In this document: positions 24,301 through 37,380 of the stretch, in pieces
Position numbering within the stretch: position 1 is the stretch's first letter
Layout of the letters: the number at the start of each line of letters is the position of its first letter
Source of the DNA: Vespula vulgaris
Taxonomy: Eukaryota > Arthropoda > Insecta > Hymenoptera > Vespidae
Assembly: GCF_905475345.1 (NCBI RefSeq)
Contig: NC_066601.1
Coordinates: forward strand, 310,001-374,000
DNA length: 64,000 nt
Direction of reading: 5' to 3'
Made by a program: the position numbers and the translations under genes
Notes under the pieces: generated by a model
The model's database searches: none
What the model saw: the letters and a program-made list of their open reading frames with translations, nothing else
Told to the model about the DNA's origin: nothing

Positions 24301-24925
24301 GCCACCTTGGCTTAGAAAATCATATCGTTAAAGAATATGTCATAAATAAGGATGTAGCATGTGCTCCATTGAGATTACTTAAATGATATGTCATATTTAA
24401 TATCTTTGTTTATCTATTAAAGATAACTTTGTAATCATAGCATTTTAGAGAAAACTGCTTGTAACATGCTATTACCACCGTCTGTTGTGCACTTTGTTAT
24501 TTTATTTCATTCTTTTTGTGTTACATTTATCTTTAAAAAATAAAGTTTCACCCTTGGATTTTTAATAATACTTTTATGAATTTCTATTGTAACGTCATTA
24601 TATAAAACTATTTATTTTCTTTTTTTTTATTGTATTATTCATTTTTTTATTGTACCTTTCCTTTCATAAAATTTCTTGTATATCTACCATATGACATCAT
24701 CAGATTAAAAAAAAAATTTGATTTATATAAATTTTATATTTTATGCTAAGTAATACAATATTTTCTTTATTATTCATACATTCAATAGATATTTGTTTCT
24801 TTATTTATATATACATACGTTTATAGATATGTTAATATTTTTCGATAACAGAAATGATTTGTATGATTTTAAATTATATCTTTGTTATTACATAAACTAC
24901 GTATTATTTTATTTTTTTCTTTTAG
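21350..24925. other. Intergenic and GIGYF 5' region
   Basis: Mostly A+T-rich DNA without supported genes. The segment at about 23820-24150 has higher complexity and ends in caaag followed by gtattt, which could be a non-coding first exon of GIGYF. The first coding exon of GIGYF begins after an acceptor at 24925, so a 5'UTR exon must lie somewhere upstream. Overlapping ORFs at 24018 and 24062 in two frames show no family features. Confidence 0.4.
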
Positions 24926-24938
24926 CAAATAATTCGTC

Positions 24939-27900
24939 ATGACGGATTCTATGAAGTTTGGTCCTGAATGGTACGTATTATGTATAAAATAATATTTATT
25001 AATATTTATATTATTTAATATCAACACAAGATTTTTTATAATAAAACAATATCATTAAAAATAAAAGTTAATGCTATATGAGCAAATATTTATATATTAT
25101 ACATATCTATGAAAATAGGTTGCGTAATCTCTCAGGAGAAAATTCTAATAGTAGTGGTACTAGTGGAAGTACCTCAACTTTAAGTACTCCTCGATATCAA
25201 TTAGCGGAGCATAGATATGGACGAGAAGAGATGCTGGCTTTATTTGACCGTAATTATAAACCACCTGAACCATTGATAACATTTTCAACATTATATGTTG
25301 AAAAAACTCAACTTCCACTAGCTCTTATACAGATGACAGAAGATGAAACAGTAAGTCAAACCAGCAGATTTTTTATCTGAAATTAGAAAAACAATCCGAT
25401 GTTAATTGCTAAACATTATAAATTTTATTTGTTAGGAATTAATGAAATATAAATATAATATTGATATAATATATGATATAATATTATTATATATATGAAA
25501 TTAATATAGTCTACATACATCTATATGTAATTTTTAGCGTATGTGGAATGGAGGCGTGACTAATATTGGAGGCCGTGGAAGAGGTGGAAGTGTAGATCGT
25601 GGAGGGAGAAGTAGAAATGGAAGAGGCAGTTTGTATTCTTCTCATTATTCTAGAGCAGTTGGTTTTGAGGATTCGGGTGAAGTAATTCGTATAGATTCAG
25701 GCCAGTCTTTTCAAGTATGTAATATATTCTTAAAACAAATATTCATTAAGTCAGAAATAGAACTAGTTTTGTTAAATCTTCAATTATACATTTTATATTG
25801 CTTTATATTATTAGGGAAGAAGTCGACCATTTGATAGATCTCAAAGCGAACGAGGTTGGTCAGAAAGAAATGGATCTTCTGATCCAATTGAATGGAATGG
25901 TTCTACTAGTCCTAGAAAAGAATTATCTCGTGGGACTAGCGGAAGTTCTCTCATGGAAAGCAATTGGCGAAGACATCGAAATGGCGGGGAAGATGATGAT
26001 GGTTGGCGTAAATGGGGTAAGTAAATTTTTTCTATTTAAGAAAATCTCAGAATTATATGAATTTGTTTTTTGTTCGTAGGTAGAAATAGTTGGCGCGAAG
26101 GGGGCAGTATAGATAGGGATAGACTGGATAGAAATGAAGGTGATGGTGAAGAAAGTCGAAGCGGCGGTGGTGGTGGTGGTGGTGGTGGTGGAAGGTGGGA
26201 ATTCCGTGGAAGTCACAGATCTCCTCATGAAACAAACCATATTCCTCCACCTCGTACTGCGCGTACGTGGGAATCTAATCATCATGATAATCATGATAAT
26301 CTTCCAGAATGGTGATTGGATATATTATATATTGCATTAAATTTGCTAGTACTCTATAAGTAATAGTATTAAATCTTTCTGACGTATGAAATCAAATTAA
26401 AATTTTATTTACATATTAGGGCAACTGAAAACCCTAGTGAAAGTGGAGGACGATTTGATGCTTCAGGGGCATTTCATGGGGGAATGTATTCAGATGATGA
26501 CGATGAAGGAATTACTGGCGTACGTAATTCTCAAGAGTTAAGGACTCGACGTGTCTCTGAAGGAAATGCTTCCATTACATCCAAGTCTGTTAGTAAGTCT
26601 GTGTCATATGGCACAGGTCAGGGACAAGTAGAAAATCGCCATCATACAAATAATTCTACTGGTACAAAGCATAGGGAAAAATCAAAATCTGTTCGTCTAC
26701 CGGAAGAAAAAGATAATGCTACAGAAAGAGACATTAGTAATTCTCCAAGTAAAGTAGTACTTTCAATATCTAACAATACTTCAGCAAAGAATTTATCATC
26801 TACATCTTCATCTGCTTCACTTACTATGACAAATGTAAATACAAATAATATTGAAAGTGATAAAACTCAACCAAATGATGCAGATAATAAATGTTCAAAT
26901 GTGATACATGATAGAGGAACTGTAGAACCAGAAGTTAATAAGGATATAGTAGTGTCTACTGTGAATAGACAAGTATCCGTACAAACCGAAACACAAAAGG
27001 TTACACATGATTCAGTAATAGATGATGTAAAGAAATCTGAAGATGATCTAGATAGAATGAAGGAAGAAGCTGATGCTTTAGTAGCCAAATTGATGGCTGA
27101 CGAAGAAAGCCATAGAGAAAAAGCTGCAACTATATCTCCATCCATGAGCAATCAACAAACATCTTCGAATGTACAAGAAAAATGGTTTTATCGTGATCCA
27201 CAAGGTGAAGTACAAGGTCCATTTTTGGCAAGTGAAATGGCTGAATGGTGCAAGGCTGGATACTTTACTGCGGGGTTAATGGTAAGAAGGACTTGTGATG
27301 AGAGATATACTACTTTAGGGGAGTTAAAGAAAATTTGTGGAAGAGTGCCATTTATTCCAGGGCCATCCATTCCTCCCTTAAAGGTAAATATTGTTTGTTC
27401 AATATTTTTAAGAGTTATGTTTTAAATGAAGAATCTATACGTACGTTCGCGCGTAATGTTTCATGTAAATATTGCCACGAAATTTAAAAAACAAATGTCA
27501 CAAATCAAATTTTTAATTTTCTTTTATGTTTATATAATTTTGTAGTATCAAAATTTTATTATATCTTTTTTTTTCTAATGTGTATAAAGAATATCTTTAT
27601 TATTTAAAGTTAAAAAATAATTTTGCTATCTGTAAAATTTATCGCATAATAATAAAAGAAGAGATTCGGAGATTGTACATGAATTGTGAATGTGTAAAGA
27701 AACAGAAACTAAAGTGCACAAAATGCATTATTAATTACATAATCAAATACATATAATGCTTTATTGTATGGCAGTAATTATTCTTTAATAAATTTTAATT
27801 ATAGTTTTAATCTATTAAAGTCAAATACAAAGTAAATTGGATAAATAAATCTGTATTGTATATATAAATTTTATCGTGTATGTACCTATATTGCTTAGAA

Positions 27901-30900
27901 AAATAATGTTTAAGGAAAAATGTAAATCTTTACATTAGATAAATGTCGTAAAATTCTTAAAATCAAATTTCATCAACTTTTAAAACAGAAAATACAAGAA
28001 AATAAATTTTCACTTCTGAAGCTTGTAGATGTCATAATAATCCTGTAATTATTTTTGTATATATATATATAGTTTCTATATAAAAATATGTATATATATA
28101 TATACACACATATATATATACATACATACATACATACATGTGTGTGTGTATATATATATATATGGTTTTCTATCAAAAATACTTGAACTTTAAATTTCAA
28201 TAAAACAAGTTATATTTGTGACATTGCAATATTTTTTATTTTGTTTTAAACTATATTCAATACCAATTATGTACGAAAAATTAGCTAAGTGGTCAATGTG
28301 ACTTTTGTGTATAGTGATATTTTGTGGATAGTGCTATTTTTAATAACATCCCGCATAAGTGAAGCTCAATTTCATCATTAACACGAATGATATTAGCCTG
28401 TAAGTCATCTATTATCAAATATTGGACATACTGACTGAAAAATTCGAAATATTATTCTTCTGAAATAGTAACGTTAATTGGCCAGTGAGATCGTATGGTC
28501 TAATGCCTTCAAATTATTTTTGTGAACATTAAATCTATGATTTATACCAAAAATCGCGAAATAACGAATTACAAGCCAATATCACTCGCATCATTGATGA
28601 AATTGGTCCATCAGAATACACGATATCATACAGAGCTTGGATGACCACTTAGCCAATATTATTTTTCATACGTAATGGTATTGAATGTACTTTACAATTC
28701 AATAAAAAATATTACAATATCACGAATATAATCTTTTTTTATTTAAATTTAATGTTCGGGCATCCTTAATGAAATACATCACATGCACAACACACATATA
28801 TACACATACATGCATCTATGCACGCACATTTATACTATTTTTTAAAGTGAAGATCGCATCACAGTAGGTGCAATGGAAATAAATACATCTATAATTATAT
28901 TTTTGTATAAAAAAAGTTATGATTTAATTAAAAATAATCGTATTATTCTCTATATCTTTAGATATATGAAAAATAAGAATACAAGAATACTAATGTTGAT
29001 AAATTGTATACGAAGAATATATAGTACTAAAAATTTTATTTAAAATATTTGTTTCTCAAATAAGAAGAAAATCTGAAAATTCGTTGCAACATTTGCATAG
29101 AACACTGTATATTCAACTTGTATATTACATCACATATAGATAATCATTATTTAAATAATGTAATGAAAATAAGATTCCTTATCTTAAATTTGCTAAGCTA
29201 ATCAAATCTCTGTTTTCAGTTATCCGAACCAGTAATACCATCTGCTCCTAGTACAGTACCTGCAGGTATAACTGCTACTACTTTACCAAAGTCTGGAATA
29301 GAAGATCCTTTACTTTTACTTCAGTATCAACATATGCGTTTATTACAAAATCAACAAATATTATTAAGACAAATGAGAACATCAGCTATAGCTAAACTTT
29401 CTCAGTCTGAACATTGGGCAACTTTAAGCCCTATCGAACAAAACCAATTAATACTCCAATATGTTATTCAGGACTCTGAAATACCAGATATGCCAATTTC
29501 TACAAATCCATTTGTGCCTCATCTTACACCATCACCATCAAATCCTGTTATGCAGTTATTCAATCAAATGCAACAGGTTAATAAAATATTTATTATTGTA
29601 CGTTTATATGTATGTTAATGTTATGTGAATAAAATATTTGCATGGTATTGTAACTATGACAGGCAAAGGTACAACCCGAACCTCATCTACCATCTAGTTC
29701 ACAAACCAACACTGCAGGACATTCTGGTCAGATTGATCCTATACAGCAACTCATTCAACAAATGGGTGGTATCCAAAACGTACCTACAATTTCACAACCA
29801 AACTTAAATTCTGCTTCATCTCAAGAAGATAATCCTATAAAATCATTGCTACGACAGCTTAATGTTAATGCAACCGGACATCCACAAACATCTCATATCG
29901 ATACTGTTTGGCCACATTCACCTCCACAGATAACTCCACAATTCAATGCTCAAAACTGGTTGACACAGGTGTGTTTCTATATTTTGAATCGCATGTATAA
30001 TGTGTACAGTTTTATTTAGAATATTTATACCATAGGTGGGACCTATACCTGCAGTACCACCTGGACAATTACCTACTACACTTTGGAATTTGCACACTAA
30101 AGAAATAAAAACGGAACAACAAATACTAGTAAGTACCTTTACTATGCAATGATTCTTATTGCTTATTATAATGTATAATAAAAACTATCAAATGTGTGGA
30201 TATAAAATGTTTTTTTTAGGAAGAACAAAATCTTAAATTGCAAGAGCAAAGAAAAAAAGAAGAATTGAGAAAACAAGAAGAATTACAAAGACAAGCTGAA
30301 GAAGAGAAAGCTAAAAGAAAGCAAGAAGAAGAACAAGTTAGACAAGCAGAGGAGGCAAAACGAAAAGAAGAAGAAAGAAAAAAAAAGGAAGAAGATAAAA
30401 AACGAAAAGAAGAAGAAAAGCGGAAACAGGAAGAAGAACAAAAGAAAAAGGAAGAGAAAAAACGTAAAGAAGAAGAAAAGAAGAAAAGAGAGGAAGAAAA
30501 ACGGAAACAGGAAGAGGAAAATATTAAGAGAAAGCAAGAAGAAGAAAAAAGAAAACGGGAGGAAATTAAAAAACAAGAAGAAAAACATAAGAAGGAAGAA
30601 GAAAAAAAGAAAAAATTAGAAGAGGAACAAAGAAAACAAGAAGAAGAAAGAATCAAGTATATCGATTTTATAATGCATTGTTATTGTATATATGAATCGC
30701 CGTTTAATGCAAAAAATATTACTGGATAATGACGGATGAAGTAAAACTTTTGTAAAATACAATAATATCAATGAATGTTACATTTCTTATGTATAAGCCA
30801 TTGTAAAGTCATTCGACATATGATAATGTTGTTCTCTACCGAAAATCAAGATACATAATCATTTTATCTGATTTTTTTTTGATTCGCACTACTTTTACAT

Positions 30901-31660
30901 CGAACTTACCTATGAACGTTTTTTATTTGTTCAGTTCATATCGAGAAACTCATAGGTTGCAGAATGAAGGTTAAATTAATAAGATGTGATGTTAAACCAG
31001 ATCGGCAAAAAATTAACTTACACCAGTTTTGCATTAAACGATTTATATTATTCTTTTTTATACAATAATTTAATTTTATTATTGTTATTTCAGAAAAGAA
31101 ACTGAAGCACGCAAGCTGCTCGAAGCTGAAGAACAGGCACGACGTACCGAACAAAGGCGTCGAGAAGCGGAAGCTCTTCGTAAACTTCAAGAAAGAAGTA
31201 AAGCACCATGGGCTCAAGCACCTCGTACACCGGCTCCTACAACTCATGCTTCACTTGCAGAAATTCAGAGGCTGGAACGAGAGAAAAAAGCTGTAATTAA
31301 CTGTTTATTAATAAATATTATAATTTTAGTAATACTTTTTTCTTAATAATTTTAATTATTATAGGAGGAGCAACGGTATCAACAATTAATGCAACAGCAA
31401 TTAGCACAACAAAAAGCTGTAGAGGCAGTGCAAGAAGCAGCAGCGACAGATTCATCCAAACGGTTACAGTTTAAATGGGCAGAAAAAGCCACATCTTCTA
31501 ATAAAGCTCTTCAAGTAAAAAGTCTTACGCAAATTCAACAAGAAGAGCAAGAACGCATTGCTAAGGTAAACATGTACATATATTCAATATTTAATATTAC
31601 AAACCATTCAAATTATTTTTATGCAAAATAATTGTTAAACAAATGATATTTCACATATTA

Positions 31661-31700
<40 letters not shown>

Positions 31701-32739
31701 CATTTATATAATAATATATAAAACATACTATATAAGGTAAGTGTAAAGTTTTATTAATGTTAGCACATACGGAAGATATTTTATATATTATAAAATATTA
31801 TTATATTGATTAAACTTGTAGCAACAAGAAAAAGAAAGACATGAAAAAGTAGTACAAAAAGAGTCGGCTAATGTTCTTCCTAATGCTGGTATATGGGGCA
31901 CAGCATCACAATGTCTGAATTGGACTAATTCTAGCTCATCCAGTAACAGTCAAGCTTGGTCTACTAATACTAGTACTAGCGGTTTTTGGGATGATCCTAC
32001 AACTATGAGATCATCTCTTACTACTAAACAGACAACAAAACCAGCAACAACAAAATCTACTTCTAATCAACAGCCTCAACAACAACAGAATAATAAATCA
32101 ACTAAAAATAAAGTAAAAAAAGAAGAGGAGCTAGTAAAAAAATTATTCGAACAAAATACTGCCAAGCTTGACGACTTTACACAATGGTGCAACAAAGCTT
32201 TAAGTGGTATACAAGCTTCTGTCGACAGTGAGTAATAGATCGTTTCGTAACTATTAATTTTTTTATTTCTATTTGTTTTTATATGTATAATTTGTATATT
32301 TAGTCCCTACATTTGTTGGCTTCTTACGGGATATTGAATCACCATATGAAGTAAAAGAATATGTACGTGTATATCTCGGCGATAGTAAGCAAAGCACTGA
32401 ATTTGCAAAGCAATTTTTAGAAAAAAGAAGTAAATGGCGTTCAGCACAGAGACCTCAAGCTCAGGTAGATAATTTGTGCAAACCTGCACCAGCTGTAAAT
32501 CCAAATGCTCCTACTGAATTTCAGGAAGTCAAGGTATTTTTAATAGGCATTACTTCTATTATGAACGTCTTAAAATGTTTAAATATTTTTTATACATGAT
32601 TGTTTTGTGATAGGGAAAATCTAAGAAACCCAAGAAAGGAAAAATGTTTAAAGTGGACAATAGGATCCTTGGATTTAGTGTAACTGCAGCACCTGATCGT
32701 ATAAATGTGGGAGATCGCGACTACGGAGAAGATGTTTAA
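24939..32739 (+). CDS. Gigyf: GIGYF (GRB10-interacting GYF protein), translational repressor
   Basis: Fifteen coding exons: 24939-24970, 25119-25350, 25538-25714, 25815-26016, 26080-26311, 26420-27383, 29220-29576, 29663-29968, 30036-30128, 30220-30656, 31094-31292, 31365-31565, 31822-32227, 32304-32533 and 32614-32739. The frame closes at 1398 codons (1397 aa). Residues ~11-53 contain the conserved FGPEWLRNLS start and HRYGREEMLALF, the family 4EHP-binding motif (usually YxYxxxxL). RG/Gly-rich tracts follow, with a GGT-encoded Gly run near 26158-26193. The GYF domain is at ~545-605 (WFYRDPQGEVQGPF, MAEWCKAGYF), which binds proline-rich PPGF/L ligands. Exons 10-11 code a Glu/Lys/Arg-rich coiled coil, and the C-terminus has the conserved ending ILGFSVTAAPDRINVGD. 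GIGYF acts with 4EHP in mRNA repression and decay. Exon 1 carries 13 bp of 5'UTR after the acceptor. Confidence 0.95.
26158..26193 (+). repeat. (GGT)n poly-Gly codon run in GIGYF exon 5
   Basis: About ten consecutive Gly codons, mainly GGT, in an RGG-like region. The tract is likely length-variable between individuals. Confidence 0.9.
28056..28160. repeat. TA/CATA microsatellite in GIGYF intron 6
   Basis: Runs of TATA, CACA and CATA units. They create a spurious Tyr/Ile-rich ORF on the minus strand. Confidence 0.85.
28216..28726. mobile_element. 511-bp inverted-repeat element in GIGYF intron 6
   Basis: The left arm (28216 to about 28402) and right arm (about 28545-28726) are imperfect reverse complements. 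tttgtgacattgcaatattt pairs with aaatattacaatatcacgaa, and gctaagtggtca pairs with tgaccacttagcc. acacgaatgatattagcctg pairs with the inverted caagccaatatcactcgcat. No ORF lies inside. This is a non-autonomous DNA transposon of palindromic type, inserted in a 1.84-kb intron, the longest of the gene. Superfamily unknown. Confidence 0.75.
31664..31699. repeat. (TA)n microsatellite in GIGYF intron 12
   Basis: Roughly 18 TA units within the intron between the exons ending at 31565 and starting at 31822. Confidence 0.9.
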
Positions 32740-35607
32740 GCGCATTCCGTGCTATTATTACTAAAATTGAGGAAATTAAGCAGCGCTCAATTCATCAAAT
32801 GGTTCGTTATTTATTTATTGTAGATCATACAAAAGGTTCGAAAGATTCCATTGTGAGTATAATCAATTCATAAAGCATAACCAATTTTTCTGTAAAAATA
32901 ATATTTACTAGAATTGATTTTAATTAATTTTATTCCATAATGGGAGCCTTATGAATCTGTATGGCGTAGCATTATTATTTCTTTATTTGATTGAAGCTAG
33001 ATTGTGTATCTAATTATACCCATTGTATATACTGTTTAACAATTTATTAAATAATTTGAAAATGTTTTGCTTTAGATATGCGACATCTAACATTGAAAAA
33101 ATTTTATAAAATTTCATCATCATCATTTTAGTACATAGACGAAATACAAAGAATTTATGTCAATCGATAACTTGTATACATAGAAACATCGCAGTCGATA
33201 GCAATATGTGCTTGTAAAGGTATTAAACGATGAATTTAACATTGTTAAAACTTATTTAAAATCATGGAAAAAAAAATATATATATATATATAACCACCCA
33301 CCCATCCACACACACACAAATACATACACATATATATATATATATATATCATCTTTGTACAGAGCACAGCATAATGTGCATCAGTGTTAAGCAATCGAGC
33401 ATGTCGTATATATGAATCCTATGGATTTCTTACTTTCTAGAAAATGTCATAAAAATTCTGCTTTACATTATATTTCATAAACCGTTAAAAAAAAAAAAAA
33501 AGAAAAAAAAACAGTAAGTCGCACTTTTTCTGCAGTAAAGAAATTTTTCGTATGATAATAAATATAACTATACTATCGTAAGAAAATGTTACATGTAATA
33601 TTGCATTGTTTCTAAATAATAAATGAATGAATGAAAAGTTGCAAGCAAGATTGCTCTTGCTGTGCTTCGCATACTAACCTGTATAATAGTAACTTATATT
33701 ATGTTTATAAATACGGCAGTGTTTTCTTTTTTGTTTTTCTTTTTTTAGAAATATTGATATACAACTTCGTATTATCTGGAGAATAAAAATTCTTTATCAT
33801 TTTATAAGTTTTAGGAACTAATCATTTGTATTTGTAACTGCAGTGAAAATAATGTACAAAACAATAAAATTCAAATATTTGTTAATAATTTTGCAAGACA
33901 TTATCGAAAATATAAGAAATAATAATAATAATGATAATAATAATAATAATCATTAATAATGATGCATGTCTATGTATGGATCTTACCAACATGATTTTTT
34001 TATTTTTTGCTTTCAATCAAATGTCTAGCATTATGGAATCGTTACAGGATTGAATTAATATATTAAAATAAAATTAAATAATTTCGTAAAGTTTTACTTG
34101 TAATCATAAATGTTATGCTGAAAAATTCATCTATCTGATTTCATGATGCATAAATATTTTTAGCCTTTTAATTTTTTGTTTCTAATTAAATTTGTAGATT
34201 GATAACATGGCACGGATACTCTACCCTTTGCGCGGAATGTTACAACAGATCTGACCGCTCATAATATTATAATGATTGTTAATTAAGGTTCATTGGTTTT
34301 CTCTTAGAATTTATACAAAATAGTTTTAGGAGAATTCCATTGACCCTTATATGAAAGATTTATGTATAAATAGATAAATGTACAGTAATACAATGATGAT
34401 TAGGCAGAAACAGATAATTGATATTGTATCAATATTATTATTGTATCTAATGGACAACATATTAAAATAAATATTACTATATTTTCAATTGGATAGTTTT
34501 GTTTTTGGTTTTATATATTATACATGATTTTTAAAATTTTTATTCTTGGATATACTGATTTTTCATATTTACAAGGAATTTGTTAAAAATTTATATTTAT
34601 TTACATTTGAATAACGTTGTTTTGAATAAAATTTATATAATTTTACTTATATTGGTAAGTTAATAGAAAAAAAAGTTTGAATACAAAATATAGACATTGC
34701 ATAATAATACATTTTATATAAAAATTCTGTTGCTGCATCATCTTTTACTGGTAAGATAAAGGTCATAAAAAGGAAAACATTATATAAGACATTGTATAAT
34801 TCATATTCTTTTCTTAAACATTAATAATATCTATATTTTGAATATATTATTTTTATTGCTTACTTATAAAGTTTTGGATTTATTTCATAAATATTTTTAA
34901 CAATAATATATAATTATAAAAGTATTTAAAAATATTTAAACACATAGTAAGTATAGAAAGTATTCATTGCTTATAATTTTCTATAAATGCGTATTTCTTT
35001 GTCATGTTTTATACTTTTTCATAAGGTGATATAAAAGATAAAAAATTACCATATATTTTAACTATTAAATATAATGAAGATAATCCTACAAAAATAATAA
35101 TTTAAAAGAAAAAATAGATAATTTTGTAAATGCATCATTGATTTCTATTTATAATATAAGAAATGAATAATTTAATATCTTCTATTATAAAAAATTTACA
35201 CACATTAAAATTACACACACACACACAAACTGTGCGTATAAAACCATATATACACATAACACTTAAGGCAGATTTACAAAATTATATACAATTTCTTCTG
35301 ATAAGCTATTATTTTCTTATATTTAATTTCATTAAATTTAGTAGTTAAGATACATATATTAATTATAATTATGTAATATTTTATAAACAAAATGTAGAAT
35401 GTTATAAAGAAATATGCGTTCGTATAAAATTCTAATAAATATAAAAAATACTTTATACACACAGCTTTTGTATATATAAAAGGTGTAGTGATATAAAAAA
35501 ACAATTTAGTTCAAATGGTCCAAAAAAGATTTTTGTTTTCTTGATAAATCATAAATAATTAATAAAGTCATTGAATAAATTTTATTAAAGATTTCCTCTT
35601 TTTTTTA
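32740..35607. other. Convergent interval: GIGYF 3'UTR and PIGA 3' flank
   Basis: A long GIGYF 3'UTR probably occupies the left part; several AATAAA-type signals lie near 33605 and 33783, and a TA/CA microsatellite is at 33273-33350. The PIGA 3'UTR lies at the right end on the minus strand. No coding potential beyond short AT-rich frames. Confidence 0.45.
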
Positions 35608-37380
35608 TTACTTTCTCTCCTTTGATGATGTTATATGTTTTCCTTTATAGTCCTTTACAATGTCAATATACTGAAAATACATTGAAACATATATGGTTCA
35701 ATCTAACTATAAATATATATAAAATTTTATATCTTACCTCTCTAGGAACCATATATTCTAAAATTTTTAATATGATATAACACAGTGATACAACTAGTAA
35801 ATATGGTAATACACCACTCTGAATATAACTAGTTAATTGTTGACCTAAATTTTTCTTTGCTTCATTGGATACTAAATTGTAAACAATTTCAGTTCTTTTA
35901 CTGATACTGAACCAATTATAAAATAAACTTATTCTTCTATGCACGTCAAATGGATGACTTATATTTCCTTTCATGTAATCAGATATAGCTTGTTCTAATC
36001 CTTTAATAAGATCTGGTACTGTTGGTTCCACCAAATAAATCAAATCTGGAGGTAACACTTCAGGTATTCCTCCAACTTTAGTAGATACGACTTGTAAACT
36101 AGAAATAAAAATAAAGAAATTATAATAGTACTATAATATAACTATAATAATAGAAAAAAATATAACTATAATAATAGAAAAAAAAGAAAAAATAATATAA
36201 AAGCAATGTTTTTATAATTTTTATGTATATCTTTAAAAAATACATACCCACAAGAAGCAGCTTCAACAATTGCCATACAATAAGCTTCTGTGAGACTGGT
36301 ATTTAAAAATATATGACCTTTATTTAAAACATGTTTGACCTGAGCATGTTCCAAACTTCCAAGCAATGTAACTCTGTGCTGTAATAAATTTCTTTCTCGT
36401 ATTTCTTCTATAAGCCATCGTTTTGGACCATCTCCTCCAATTAAGAAATTTACTTTTTTATGTCGCGAACATATTTCTGGTATTACATGAGCTAAAAGAT
36501 CTACACCTTTTCGATATACTAATCGTGATACTACTACTATAGTAACTGTGAAAGCAATGATCAAAGAATTTATGTTATATCAATTAATTATGTATAACAA
36601 TACATAATTTAATAAAATAATAATAAAATAATAACACTTACTGAAATCATTACTTCGTTTGTTAATATCTGGTGTGAAAAGCATGGTATCCACAGCATTT
36701 GGAATAACAGATACTTTTTCTTTATGAACTTTTGCTCGCAAAACAGTATTTTCTTTTCCTATATGCGATACACATATACAATGATTACAATCTGCTAAAG
36801 AAATTTCTAAAAATTTATTTGTTAAAATAGCAGATGCATCTGCAAAACCAAATAATGAATGATCTGTGAATACTGTCTGAAAAAGAAAATGTACTTATTT
36901 TAATAATATTTTAATAATACTCTATAAATAAATATAACACAAATTGATATAATAAATTCGCATATTACCTTTAACCCCATTAATCTGCCAATTAACATTC
37001 CTTCGTGTGCTAAGGCAGAAAATGCAGAGTGTCCATGTATTATTTCTATTTCTTCTCTAATGAGTATATATCGAATTAGAGGAATAGAACATATCATTGT
37101 TGGCAAAATACATTGATTATAAAATACTTTGACTGGAATATAATATACCTTTAATGTAAAAGAAAAATGAAGTTTGAATAGGTCACTAAAAGTATTTCGA
37201 AACCTTATACATATAAAGTTATACCTTTAATCCATTGGTCATATAACGTATTCCAATTCGATCTTTGTACGAATGTGTTAATACCACAACCTTATGTCCT
37301 CGTTCTAATAAACATTGTGACAAATTAAATATATGCTCTTCAACACCACCCATATTGGGATAGAAAAAGTCAGATACCAT
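35608..37380 (-). CDS. PIGA: PIGA, GPI-GlcNAc transferase catalytic subunit
   Basis: Six minus-strand exons, 37380-37225, 37148-36969, 36876-36642, 36545-36248, 36098-35738 and 35670-35608, join in frame to give 430 aa. PIGA transfers GlcNAc from UDP-GlcNAc to phosphatidylinositol on the cytosolic face of the ER, the first step of GPI-anchor synthesis. It is a GT4-fold glycosyltransferase. The N-terminus is MVSDFFYPNMGGVEEHIF. Further on are FTDHSLFGFAD, VIPNAVD, and VVVSRLVYRKG that opens the nucleotide-sugar domain. GGDGPKRW follows, then the EX7E motif in LTEAYCMAIVEAASCG and KVGGIPEVLP. Near the C-terminus one membrane helix (~385-405) anchors it in the ER. The human protein has about 35 residues before the equivalent Met; here the start is the first Met of the conserved block, so an upstream exon cannot be excluded. 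It converges with GIGYF. Confidence 0.94.
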
